A stretch of 37,505 nt of DNA, taken from Jiella soli (GTDB taxonomy: Bacteria > Pseudomonadota > Alphaproteobacteria > Rhizobiales > Rhizobiaceae). The notes under the pieces are model-generated. The model saw nothing but the letters and a program-made list of their open reading frames with translations, was not told the DNA's origin and did not search any database. This document shows, one piece after another, positions 8,627 through 16,810 of this stretch (positions are counted from its first letter, which is position 1; each line of letters opens with the position of its first letter). The stretch is from assembly GCF_020615385.1 (NCBI RefSeq), contig NZ_JAJAVB010000014.1, positions 157,714 to 195,218 on the forward strand, read 5' to 3'. The translations under genes were made by a program, and so were the position numbers.

Positions 8627-8956
8627 CTATCGCAGCTTTTCGAGCGCGGCGACGAGGTCGGCCGAGGCGGCCGCGATGCGCACCGTCTTGGTGCGCTGGG
8701 TCTCGCCGGCGACGAGCGCGAGGCGGGATTTCGGCAGTTTCAGCGTCTTGGAAAGGAGCGCGATCAGCGCGGCATTGGCCTTGCCGGCCTCCGGCACCGC
8801 GCGCACGCGGGCGGCGAGCCGCACCGCGCCGGCCGCATCCGCAACCGTGCCGGTGAGAGCGTCGCGGTCCGAGCGCGGCGTCAGGCGGACGAAGACCAGG
8901 AGGTCGTCACCCGCCGGCTTGAAGAACCGGCCGGCGTCCGCCTCCGGCCCGGCCAT
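8627..8956 (-). CDS. DUF167 (YggU-type) family protein
   Basis: A 109-residue cytoplasmic protein with the DUF167 pattern: hydrophobic strand LLVFVRLTPRSDRDAL, then AVRLAARVRAVPEAGKANAAL, then a helix and the GETQRTKTVRI strand. The conserved PxxGKAN element is intact. The biochemical role of the family is not known. Its ATG is 6 nt downstream of the YggT stop, so the two are very probably co-transcribed and translationally linked; the yggT-yggU pairing is widespread in proteobacteria. Length is normal for the family. Confidence 0.92.
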   Translation of the reverse strand: MAGPEADAGRFFKPAGDDLLVFVRLTPRSDRDALTGTVADAAGAVRLAARVRAVPEAGKANAALIALLSKTLKLPKSRLALVAGETQRTKTVRIAAASADLVAALEKLR

Positions 8957-8962
8957 CCGAGA

Positions 8963-9265
8963 TCAGATCCCGGCGCGGTAGATCGCCGGGTCGATATAGA
9001 CCGCGATGAGGTACTGCAGGAACATGATGGCGAAGAGGACGATCAGCGGGGAGAGGTCGAGCCCGCCGAGATCGGGCAGGAAGCGCCGGATCCGCCGATA
9101 GACCGGCTCGGTCATCTGCCAGAGGAAGCGGCCGATCGAATCGACCACGGGATTGCCGGGATTGACGATGTTGAACGCATAGAGCCACGACAGCACTGCC
9201 GAGGCGATGACGATCCACCAATAAAGGTTCAGCGCCTGGTAGATGATGAAAGTGACTGCAAGCAT
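8963..9265 (-). CDS. YggT family integral membrane protein
   Basis: A 100-residue protein with two hydrophobic segments, about residues 3-30 (ending VLSWLYAFNIVNPGNPVV) and 70-92. Between them lies the conserted YggT loop with IGRFLWQMTEPVYRRIRRFLP. YggT proteins are inner-membrane proteins often near cell-division, pyrroline-carboxylate reductase or yggU genes; some work links them to osmotic or ion tolerance, but the activity is unresolved. I start at ATG 9263-9265, with AGAGGA 8 nt upstream; a TTG directly before it is also possible. Followed by the DUF167 gene. Confidence 0.92.
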   Translation of the reverse strand: MLAVTFIIYQALNLYWWIVIASAVLSWLYAFNIVNPGNPVVDSIGRFLWQMTEPVYRRIRRFLPDLGGLDLSPLIVLFAIMFLQYLIAVYIDPAIYRAGI

Positions 9266-9422
9266 CAATCGGGTCCTCTGGTCGAACAGGCCCCGATGTA
9301 GACATCGCCCGTTTCATGTGCAAGCGAACCGGCCGCTGCGGACCGGGGCCTGTCGGCGGGCGGTTAACGCGGAAATGTCCGGCGCCCGGACCGCCGGGAT
9401 GATGGAAGCGCCGGCGCCCGCG

Positions 9423-9773
9423 TCAGCGCTCGGCGGCCGCGGGCATATCCATCTGGTCGGTGTCGGCCATCCGGCGCTTCTTCTCGCCGGCGATCAGGAA
9501 GAGGTTGCGGGTGTAGATGAACAGGCCCGCCGCCTGGCCGATGATGAAGACCGGGTCCCTGCGGTGCAGCGCATAGATGAGGAGCAGCGCGCCGCCGGCC
9601 AGCGAGAAGGTCCAGAAGGCCAGGGGAACGACCGAGCGCCTGGCGCGCTCGGAGGCGATCCACTGCACCACGAAGCGGCCGGTGAACATCGCCTGCGCCA
9701 CGAAGCCGAGCAGGACCCACAGGTCCAGCCGCTCGACGAAGACGTGCTCGAGATAGGTGAGAAGGTCGCTCAC
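9423..9773 (-). CDS. lipid-A-disaccharide synthase N-terminal-like (LABN) membrane protein
   Basis: A 116-residue membrane protein with three hydrophobic segments and the LABN hallmarks FVAQAMFTGRFVVQWIASER and SVVPLAFWTFSLAGG. This domain occurs as the N-terminal part of some LpxB proteins and as a stand-alone protein beside GT2/GT39 glycosyltransferases that use polyprenyl-phosphate sugars. It starts with GTG (9771-9773) overlapping the stop of the upstream PAP2-GT2 gene by four bases, so it is translationally coupled to it. This context suggests help in membrane presentation or transfer of a lipid-linked sugar to envelope lipids; that role is inference. Confidence 0.88.
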   Translation of the reverse strand: MSDLLTYLEHVFVERLDLWVLLGFVAQAMFTGRFVVQWIASERARRSVVPLAFWTFSLAGGALLLIYALHRRDPVFIIGQAAGLFIYTRNLFLIAGEKKRRMADTDQMDMPAAAER

Positions 9774-11473
9774 TTGCGGGTCTCCAGGCTACGTTCGTCC
9801 ACCCGGCCCGGCGAGCGCCGTCCCCGCCGCATCAGCCACCACACGCCGCAAAGGTCGAGGACGCCGCGCAGGCCGCGGTCGAGGATGCCGTAGTTCGAGC
9901 GGCCGTAACGCCGCTCGCGGTCCTTCACGTCCAGATGCAGGACATCATAGCCCTCGCGCAAGACCAGTGCCGGCAGGTAGCGATGCCAGCCATCGAAAAA
10001 GGGGAGCTGCCGGAACAGCGTCGCCGGCATCGCCTTCAGCCCGCAGCCGGTGTCGCGCGTCGCGTCCTTCAGGATCGCGGTGCGCAGAGTGTTGGCGAAA
10101 CGCGAGGACATCCGCTTCAGGCGCGTGTCGGTCCGCCCGACCCGCTGACCCGCGACGAGCCCGGCCGCCGGCCCCGCCTTTTCCAGCGCCTCGACCAGCG
10201 CCAGGATGAAGGCCGGATCGTTCTGGCCGTCGCCGTCGATGGTGATGACGACGTCGCCGGAGGCGGCGAAGAGCCCGCTGCGCAACGCCCGGCTCTGGCC
10301 GGCCGAGCGCTCGTGGCGGACATGGCGGACCGGCAGGCCGTCCGCCTTCAACTCGTCCAGCACCGCGGCGGTGTCGTCCGTCGAGCCGTCGTCGACGACG
10401 ACGACCTCGAACGTGCGCGCCTGCAGCGCCTCGCCGATCTCGCGCACCAGGATGCGCAAATTCTCGGCCTCGTTGCGGGCCGGCACGACGACGCTGAGCC
10501 GGGAAAAGCGCCGCTCCGCGCCGTCATCGAAGCCGCCCGCCGGCCCCGCCAGGCCCGCGGCCTCCGCCTGGGCGAAATCGCCCGCATGTATATCCATATT
10601 CCAGTCCTTCTCGGCGCGCGGCATCGTCCGCGCGCGCTGAAGCGGGGCGGCGCCGGCCATCTCCGCGCCGGCCGGCCCCGTCTCCGCCTCCGCCGTCCCG
10701 TCGCGGCGCCACAGGCGCCTCGCGGCGGTCAAAAAGGCGCCGTCGATCCGCTCGGCCGAGGCGCCGAAGAACACCGGCCGAAGCGCGACCATGACGGCGA
10801 GCGTGATCACCCAGGCGAGCAGAACGTCCGACAGGAAATGCCCGCCGAAGGCGATCCGGTTCAAAGAGACCATCGCCGCGACGGCGGTGAGGCCGAGACC
10901 CACGGGAAGCCGGTCCCGCCGCGGGATCACGAAGATCAGCGCCAGCATCGCCGCCGCCGCCGCGCCCTCGCCGGAGACGAAGGAGCAATTGCCCGAACAG
11001 CCGCCATGGATTGTCCAGACGGGCGTGAAGATCGCGTCGCCGCCGAAGGCGAAGATATCGCGGGGGCGCGAGCGGCCGAAGACGTTCTTGAAGATGCCGT
11101 TGACGAGGAGGCCGGGCCCGAGGAGATAGACCGAGATCAGATAGAGCGCCTGATGCGGCTTCAGGAAGCTGGGCAGACGGCGCGCGACCAGCGGCACGGT
11201 GAGCGCGGCGAGACTGCCGGCGAGGATCGCGACCGTGATCCAGGTGCCGAGATTGCGGACGATCCGGAGCGTCCCGTCGTCGGTCAGGACGAAGCCGGCG
11301 CCGCGCGTCACGAATTCGCCGCTGACAACGAGATCGAGGCCGGGAAACAGGAGGAAGAAGCCGCTGATCACCAGGAGCGTCCCGACGAGGGTGCGCCCCG
11401 GCCGCCGGGCGAAGGCCTTCAGAAGGTTCGCCGCCGGCTCGATGCGGAAGGGTGTGGTCATGTGGATGCTCAT
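9770..11473 (-). CDS. PAP2-family phosphatase fused to GT2 glycosyltransferase
   Basis: A 567-residue, two-domain protein. Residues ~28-235 are a multi-span PAP2 (lipid phosphatase) domain with KNVFGRSRPRD (129-139), CSFVSGEG (163-170, Glu where the usual second motif has His) and SLNRIAFGGHFLSD (203-216). LpxE/LpxF-type enzymes of this fold remove phosphates from lipid A or polyprenyl carriers. Residues ~325-545 are a GT2 domain like dolichol-/undecaprenyl-phosphate sugar transferases: VVVPARNEAENL, VVVVDDGSTDDT, ITIDGDGQND and RDTGCGLKAM. A Pro/Ala/Gly-rich linker joins them. The ATG at 11471-11473 has AAGGG upstream. An internal ATG (codon 293) has a strong AAGGA 7 nt before it, so a free GT2 protein may also be made. 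It is coupled to the LABN gene and divergent from the GT39 gene; together they probably modify lipid A or another surface glycan. Confidence 0.85.
   Translation of the reverse strand: MSIHMTTPFRIEPAANLLKAFARRPGRTLVGTLLVISGFFLLFPGLDLVVSGEFVTRGAGFVLTDDGTLRIVRNLGTWITVAILAGSLAALTVPLVARRLPSFLKPHQALYLISVYLLGPGLLVNGIFKNVFGRSRPRDIFAFGGDAIFTPVWTIHGGCSGNCSFVSGEGAAAAAMLALIFVIPRRDRLPVGLGLTAVAAMVSLNRIAFGGHFLSDVLLAWVITLAVMVALRPVFFGASAERIDGAFLTAARRLWRRDGTAEAETGPAGAEMAGAAPLQRARTMPRAEKDWNMDIHAGDFAQAEAAGLAGPAGGFDDGAERRFSRLSVVVPARNEAENLRILVREIGEALQARTFEVVVVDDGSTDDTAAVLDELKADGLPVRHVRHERSAGQSRALRSGLFAASGDVVITIDGDGQNDPAFILALVEALEKAGPAAGLVAGQRVGRTDTRLKRMSSRFANTLRTAILKDATRDTGCGLKAMPATLFRQLPFFDGWHRYLPALVLREGYDVLHLDVKDRERRYGRSNYGILDRGLRGVLDLCGVWWLMRRGRRSPGRVDERSLETRK
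10595..10611 (-). promoter_or_regulatory. internal ribosome-binding site and ATG before the GT2 domain
   Basis: On the minus strand GAAGGA, seven bases, then ATG (10595-10597, codon 293, MDIHAGDF) stands exactly where a separate GT2 gene would begin, in frame with the fusion. The spacing and match to the anti-Shine-Dalgarno are better than at the start of the full-length frame. Confidence 0.5.
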
Positions 11474-11599
11474 GGCTTAAGCCCTTGGCGCCGCGCCCTG
11501 CGGCGGCTCCAATTTCCCGTGATGGCGTCGGCCGGTCCTGTCGCCGACGTCGCTGACACGCCCGATCTGCCGCAATTACGGCCGGCTTAAGAGTAAACG

Positions 11600-13093
11600 A
11601 TGACCTTGGCCACCATTGAGCCTCGAAATCTTCCGCCTGTGGCACAACGGCTGCAGGACCGGGACCCCGGCTGGCCAGTGCTTCTGGCGGTTCTGGGGGC
11701 GCTGACGGCGGCGCGGCTTCTCGCCCTCGCCGTCTCGCCGAGCGAGCTCGGCTTCGACGAGGCGCAGTACTGGGCCTGGTCGCGCGAATTCGCCTTCGGA
11801 TATTTCACCAAGCCGCCGCTGATCGCCTGGGTGATCGGTGCCGAGACCAGGCTCTGCGGCACGGGAGCGGCCTGCGTCCGGGCGGCTTCGCCGCTCTTCC
11901 ATTTCGGCACCGCGATCGTCCTCGCAGCGCTCGCGCGGCGGCTCTATGGCGGACCGGCAGGGTTCTGGACCGGCATTTTCTACGCGATCATGCCGGGGAT
12001 CGCGGTCTCGTCCTTCCTGATCACCACCGACGTCTTCCTGCTGTTCTTCTGGGGCCTCGCGCTCCTCTCGCTCGCCTCCTATCTCGACCGGCCGCGGCTT
12101 CTCGCGGCGCTCGGCTTCGGGCTTGCGGCGGGCCTCGGGCTCAATGCCAAATATGCGATGATCTACCTGCCGGTTCTGGTGCTCCTGGCCGCGCTGATGC
12201 TGCCGCGGCTGCGCCCGGCGCTGTTCAGGTGGGAGTCCCTCACCGGCCTCGGCCTGATGCTCGTTCTGGTTGCGCCCAACCTTCTATGGAACGCGGCGAA
12301 CGGCTTTGCCACCTTCGAGCACACGGCCAACGACAATATCGGCTGGAGCCTGTCGCGGCTGAATGCCGTCAAGGGCTTCGAATTCCTCGGCGCCCAGTTC
12401 GCGGTCGCGGGACCCGTCGTCTTCGGCGCCATGCTGAACGCCCTCTTCCTCGGCGCGCGTACCGAAAGGCCGGCAACCGACCGGCTGCTTCTCGTTCTGT
12501 CCTGGCCGATCCTTCTCGCGATCACCGTTCAGGGCTTCCTCGCCCAGGCGAACATCAACTGGGGCGCGACGGCCTATCCCGCCGGCGTCGTGCTGGCGAC
12601 GGCCCTGGTGATCCGCCATCGCTGGCGCTTCTTCTTCGTTACCAATCTTCTCGTCTGCGGGTTCGTCAGCCTCGCCCTGATCGCCATCACCGCCGGTTTC
12701 GACCCGGTGAACGCCTCCGGCCCGGCGCGGCAGATGCGCCAGCTGGGCGGCTGGACGACGACCGGCGACAATCTCGCCGCCGTCGCCGCCTCGCTCGGTG
12801 CAAAGCATGTGGTGATCGACGGGCGGGCTCTGACGGCGGGCATGATCTGGGCCCTGCGCGACAAGCCGCTGGACGTGCGCGCCTACATGAGGCCGGGCAC
12901 GGCGCCCTCCGATCAGTTCGAGCTTCGGCAGCCCTGGAGGGCGGCGGACTCGAAGGACGGGACGTTGCTGTTCGGCTTCCGCGATGAGGAGGCGCGCGCG
13001 CTCGGCGCGCATGAACTGACCGAGATCGGGGCGCCGATCTATTCTACGGGGTCCGGGCGCATGATGGTCTGGGGCTTCGGCCAGCCGCGATAG
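11600..13093 (+). CDS. GT39/ArnT-like integral membrane glycosyltransferase
   Basis: A 497-residue polytopic membrane protein of the PMT/ArnT superfamily. The first loop carries the catalytic-type acidic motif in SELGFDEAQYWAWS, followed by FAFGYFTKPPLIAW as in ArnT-like enzymes, and then about ten hydrophobic segments up to ~residue 375. The C-terminal ~120 residues are soluble and presumably periplasmic. Such enzymes move a sugar from a polyprenyl-phosphate donor to lipid A or another acceptor on the outer face of the inner membrane. The donor would be made by a GT2 enzyme like the one encoded divergently 126 bp away. The first residues (MTLATIEPRNL) and a weak AAGAG before the ATG make the exact start moderately sure. 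Donor and acceptor are unknown. Confidence 0.9.
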   Translation: MTLATIEPRNLPPVAQRLQDRDPGWPVLLAVLGALTAARLLALAVSPSELGFDEAQYWAWSREFAFGYFTKPPLIAWVIGAETRLCGTGAACVRAASPLFHFGTAIVLAALARRLYGGPAGFWTGIFYAIMPGIAVSSFLITTDVFLLFFWGLALLSLASYLDRPRLLAALGFGLAAGLGLNAKYAMIYLPVLVLLAALMLPRLRPALFRWESLTGLGLMLVLVAPNLLWNAANGFATFEHTANDNIGWSLSRLNAVKGFEFLGAQFAVAGPVVFGAMLNALFLGARTERPATDRLLLVLSWPILLAITVQGFLAQANINWGATAYPAGVVLATALVIRHRWRFFFVTNLLVCGFVSLALIAITAGFDPVNASGPARQMRQLGGWTTTGDNLAAVAASLGAKHVVIDGRALTAGMIWALRDKPLDVRAYMRPGTAPSDQFELRQPWRAADSKDGTLLFGFRDEEARALGAHELTEIGAPIYSTGSGRMMVWGFGQPR

Positions 13094-13248
13094 CGGTGCA
13101 AGGCGAAGACACCCCGGATCGCGGCGGGCGACCGGCGGGCGCGAGGAATCGGATCGTTCGGGAAGGATGGGACGTGACGGCGGACGCCGTCTTTCCTGGT
13201 CTTGCGGGCGGGAGAGATCCTGCTCACCCTGCCCCCCTCTTTGTCGTC

Positions 13249-13272
13249 ACGGGATCCGCCCTGCGGTCCCGT
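13249..13272. terminator. hairpin between convergent GT39 and rlpA-like genes
   Basis: ACGGGA-T-CCGC / GCGG-TCCCGT pairs as a ten-bp stem with one bulge and a 3-nt loop, followed by TTCCCCCTT on the plus strand. Its place between two converging genes suits a bidirectional terminator, but there is no clean T-run. Confidence 0.4.
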
Positions 13273-13318
13273 TCCCCCTTCGGCCGTTGCCGGCCCTGAA
13301 GCAGTGAAGCCCGAAGGC

Positions 13319-13708
13319 TTAGAGCACGTCGATCCTGACCGGCGCGGTGCCGGAGCCGATCATGCCGATCTTGGAGGCGGCAGCCCGCGACAGGTCGATG
13401 ACGCGCCCGCCATGGTAGGGGCCACGGTCGTTGATGCGCACGACGACGGAGCGGCCGTTGCGCTTGTTGGTGACCTTCACCTTGGTGCCGAAGGGCAGCG
13501 TCTTGTGGGCGGCGGTCATGGAATTCATGTTGAAGCGCTCGCCATTGGCGGTGCGCCGCCCGTGGAACCGCTTGCCGTAGAAGGACGCCGCGCCGGACGA
13601 GATGTGGCGGGAGCCGGCTTCGGCATGGATGGGTTCGACCGTGACACCGGCCACGAGCGAGCTGGCGAAGAGAGCGGCCGCGAAGGCGACGTTCGGCAGA
13701 AGTTTCAT
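13319..13708 (-). CDS. RlpA-like double-psi beta-barrel secreted protein
   Basis: A 129-residue protein with a signal peptide ([21 protein letters not shown]) and one RlpA/DPBB domain. Family blocks present are [40 protein letters not shown] and [23 protein letters not shown]. RlpA proteins are septal or cell-wall lytic transglycosylases or their binding relatives. The domain's usual acidic and His/Asp residues (NGE, INDRGP) are present, but there is no SPOR domain, so it is the short form common in Rhizobiales. It may not be septal. No lipobox Cys is visible. The upstream region (13709-13968) is AT-rich around 13795-13840 and likely holds its promoter. Confidence 0.92.
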   Translation of the reverse strand: MKLLPNVAFAAALFASSLVAGVTVEPIHAEAGSRHISSGAASFYGKRFHGRRTANGERFNMNSMTAAHKTLPFGTKVKVTNKRNGRSVVVRINDRGPYHGGRVIDLSRAAASKIGMIGSGTAPVRIDVL

Positions 13709-13968
13709 CGGGCTTCCTGTACTGCGTTGCGATGCTTCGAGAGCGAGGGCTCAATCGGCGACCTTCGTGACCAAAGCGTGATCCGCTCTGGGCCAAAACA
13801 AGATTTTTCCGATTTTCGTGGAACTTTTTTCGGTTTCCCTGCACGCAATTGATTTCGTGGAGGAAATTTGTCGCCGCCATGGTCGGATTGCGACCCGAGA
13901 CGTCGCAATCCCAGCGGGGACGCCGCATTGTCGCCACCCGACTTACGCCGCGATTTACCGGTGCGCGA

Positions 13969-15432
13969 TCAGATCGGGAGCTTGGACGTGCGCAGGCTCT
14001 TTTCCAGCTCCCAGACCGCCGTCCAGGCCTCGTCCTCGCGCGCCAGGACGAGATAATTGCGCTCGGCACAATAGGTCGAGCGGCTCCCCGGCAGCGGCAG
14101 GATGCGGATCTTCGTGCCCTCGACCGGGCTCTCGCCGAGCCGGGCGAGCAGGCCGAGCAAGATCGGATAGGTGCCGAGCGGCGCGGGATGGGAGATGCCG
14201 GAGGCGACGAGTTGGTGGATCGTCGCGCCGCCCGAAAGGCGCATCTCGCCGCGCGTTGCCAGGTGGATCTCGCCGGACAGGACCGTCACGCCGCCGCCTG
14301 CCTCCGACCCTGCCCGCTCGGCCAGCGCCTCCAGGAACCGCCGCCATTCGTCGCGATGCACCCGGCTCTGCCACTGGTCGCGCAAATCATCCTCGAACCC
14401 GCTGCGATGCGGTACGACATCGAGCGTGGCCTCCACCAGGCTCAAGCGCGGTCCCAGCGCCGGGACGCTCGACAGAACGAGGACTCGGTCGCCCGGCGGC
14501 GTCTCGGCCACCGCGCCCACAAACCCGTCCCACCCCGGCGCATCCATGACGCGGTCGGGCCGCCGCTCGCTGCGAAGATCCGGAACGATGAGCGACAGGC
14601 CACGATAGCGCAGCGCGAAGCCGAGCGTGCGTCCGCGCGGATCGAAGGCGATGTCCGGCAGATCACCCTCAAGAGCAGCGAGCTGGAAGAGAAGGAACAT
14701 CTCGCGTGCCGCCACGAAGAGGGCGCGCCCCACCGCGCTGTCGAGCATGGAGGCGGGATGGCTGCCCCAGCCGTCGACGATGTCGTGGTCGTCCCACATC
14801 ATCACCGAGGGAACCCGTGCCGACAGGGCCGCGAAGGCGGGTCTGGAGAAGGTGACGAGATATCGGAAGAAGTAGAACCGCCGGATCGCCTCCGTCATCT
14901 CGTCGGTCAGCCCGATCTCGCCCCGCCGCGCCATCGGCAGGGCGGCCCAGGCCTCCACGTCCGGATGGCAGCGAAGGACGTCGTCGGCATAGAGCTGGTC
15001 GCCGCCCTGGAGGAGCAAGGCGAAAGGGTGGTCCTCGTGCTCCCGGGCAAGGCGCGACCACATGACGTCGCGCTCGGATACGTCGCGATCGAGATCGCCC
15101 TCTTCCTGGCCGTTGCAGGAGACATAGGCGATCCGCATCGCCGGCGCGTCCACCGGCTGGATCTCGTATCGCTCGCTGTCCACGGCATAGGCCGCAGGCG
15201 CGTCCTCGGGTACGGAAAACTCGTAGCGCCAGATCCCGGCACCGAAGAGGCTGGCGATGAGGCGCGGACGGATCGGCGCCTGCCCTTCGAGCCGCACCTC
15301 GGGCGCGGCCTCCGCCTCGGGGCGCACAAGGAGCGCGGCCACGCGGTTGCCGTCCGGCCCTTGTCCACGGGCATAGAGGATCGGCCCGGCCCTCAGCCGA
15401 CCGAGATCGCCGTCATTCTGTTCCGACACCAC
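13969..15432 (-). CDS. PhoD-like metallophosphatase (alkaline phosphatase D family)
   Basis: A 487-residue protein of the PhoD-like metallophosphoesterase group. Seen: a metal-ligand motif in LLLQGGDQLYADD (~residues 139-151), VMMWDDHDIVDGWGSHPAS (~208-226) and VTVLSGEIHLATRG (~406-419), which carry the Asp/His ligands of the fold. There is no signal peptide or Tat motif, unlike classical secreted PhoD, so it is probably cytoplasmic and its natural phosphoester substrate is unknown. It starts with GTG (15430-15432, MVSEQNDG) with GGGG upstream; a second GTG directly follows. It is flanked by cell-wall genes on the same strand, but gaps of 100-260 bp argue against a tight operon. Confidence 0.88.
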   Translation of the reverse strand: MVSEQNDGDLGRLRAGPILYARGQGPDGNRVAALLVRPEAEAAPEVRLEGQAPIRPRLIASLFGAGIWRYEFSVPEDAPAAYAVDSERYEIQPVDAPAMRIAYVSCNGQEEGDLDRDVSERDVMWSRLAREHEDHPFALLLQGGDQLYADDVLRCHPDVEAWAALPMARRGEIGLTDEMTEAIRRFYFFRYLVTFSRPAFAALSARVPSVMMWDDHDIVDGWGSHPASMLDSAVGRALFVAAREMFLLFQLAALEGDLPDIAFDPRGRTLGFALRYRGLSLIVPDLRSERRPDRVMDAPGWDGFVGAVAETPPGDRVLVLSSVPALGPRLSLVEATLDVVPHRSGFEDDLRDQWQSRVHRDEWRRFLEALAERAGSEAGGGVTVLSGEIHLATRGEMRLSGGATIHQLVASGISHPAPLGTYPILLGLLARLGESPVEGTKIRILPLPGSRSTYCAERNYLVLAREDEAWTAVWELEKSLRTSKLPI

Positions 15433-15531
15433 GAATCCCCGCCAAGTCGCAGGCGCTGCCGCTCGCCGAGGGGCGGGTCAGCGCGTCCGGCGGGAATCTG
15501 GTGCAGGCTTCAGATCGTAAAGGGCGCGGGA

Positions 15532-16437
15532 TCATTCGGCCGCGGGCGAGGCGTGGCCTTCGGTGCTGCCGCGCAACCCGTCGCCGACGCCCGGCAGGCC
15601 GGCGAAACGATCCGCCAGGGCGGCCTCGTCCGTGGCGCTCGCGGCCGTGGCGGCGTCGACGCGCCCACCCTTGCCGGGCTGCGCTGCGTCCCTGGCTTCC
15701 CGCTCGGCGGCCGCCGGGGCCTCGGGATCGCCGGAAGGCTTGGTATCGGTGCGCCAGAGGTCCAGGAACCGGCTCGTCTGCGCCGGCTTGTCCCGCTTCG
15801 TCTCGGCGAGCGCGACGCTGGCCGAGACCGGCTCAGCGGCGCGCGGCCTTGGCTTGGCGATCGCGGCGATGGCGCTGCCCGCATCGGGCGCTCCCTGCGC
15901 CGCGCGCACCTCCGCCTGGCTCTTGAAGTCGAAGTCGGGATTCATCCGCCGCGAGACCTTCTCGTAGAAGGCATTGCCGCCGGCGATCACCGTGTAGCTC
16001 ATGTTGCGATACGGAAAATGCATGCCGGCCGTGTGGAAGTACATCGAGTCCTTCACCGCCGGATGGCGCTCGCCGGCCAGCACCTTGTGGGCCGTCTGCA
16101 TGGCGAGTTCCTTGCCCGCCCCCATCTCGCGCGTCATCACGCCGGACGCGAACTGGCCGGGCTGGCCGACCACATCGCAGACGTCCTCGGGATAGGCGCC
16201 GGACTTCACCCGGTTCATCACCACCGTGCCGACGGCCAGCATGCCGGCCTGACTGGAGCGGTTCGATTCGAAATACATCGCCCGTGCCAGGCATTCCTGG
16301 CTCCGCTCGGACACCGCCTGGGCGACCGGAGACAACGCATCGTCGGCTCCCGGCGCGCCGACGCAGCCGGCGACGGGAAGCAGGAGAACGAGGGCGGAAA
16401 CCGCCGTCTGGCGGGGAGAGGGGCAGGACTTCGACAT
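15532..16437 (-). CDS. SleB-type cell-wall hydrolase, lipoprotein
   Basis: A 301-residue protein beginning MSKSCPSPRQTAVSALVLLL and then a lipobox, LPVAGC, at about residues 20-25, so it is likely an outer-membrane or periplasmic lipoprotein. Residues ~45-150 form a Hydrolase_2/SleB domain: CLARAMYFESNRSSQAGML with the catalytic-type Glu, VGTVVMNRVKSG, VGQPGQFASG and FHTAGMHFPYRNM. These enzymes cleave peptidoglycan glycan strands. The C-terminal half is Ala/Pro/Glu-rich and looks unstructured. The start (16435-16437) is set by the signal sequence; the frame upstream to 16767 has no such features. Known alphaproteobacterial relatives act in vegetative wall remodelling, not spore germination. 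Confidence 0.9.
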   Translation of the reverse strand: MSKSCPSPRQTAVSALVLLLPVAGCVGAPGADDALSPVAQAVSERSQECLARAMYFESNRSSQAGMLAVGTVVMNRVKSGAYPEDVCDVVGQPGQFASGVMTREMGAGKELAMQTAHKVLAGERHPAVKDSMYFHTAGMHFPYRNMSYTVIAGGNAFYEKVSRRMNPDFDFKSQAEVRAAQGAPDAGSAIAAIAKPRPRAAEPVSASVALAETKRDKPAQTSRFLDLWRTDTKPSGDPEAPAAAEREARDAAQPGKGGRVDAATAASATDEAALADRFAGLPGVGDGLRGSTEGHASPAAE

Positions 16438-16810
16438 GACACCTTCGTGATGACGAAACATGTCGGGAAATTGGTCGAACGTGATTGCGGCGTGGCTTTC
16501 GCCGTTTTGCCGGCCGACTGTGGCACGAGAGCCGCAGCCGAAAGCGCGGGAGCCGGCGACGCGGGAAGGTCGTCTCCGGGCGTCGCCACAAGCGCATTCG
16601 GCATGACACGGCCAAAGGCCGTCGCCCCCGCCGGCATGTTCGGCGCAATCGAGACAACCGCCGGACATGCGGCACTCCCGGAAGCTGAGATCGCCCGATT
16701 CACCCGGCCAATGAGGCGGGCCACCCGCCATGGCGCTGACATGGAGCCTGCCGTAGAGGTGGACCAAGGCCGGATCGGCCGTCGCGCGAAGATCATGGAA
16801 GCGAGAGCCA
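16438..16810. other. divergent intergenic region, no gene seen
   Basis: 373 bp between the SleB-type gene (minus) and the DUF1993 gene (plus). It should hold both promoters. I cannot point to a convincing -35/-10 pair or operator, and the open frames passing through are extensions of neighbouring frames without conserved features. Confidence 0.5.
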
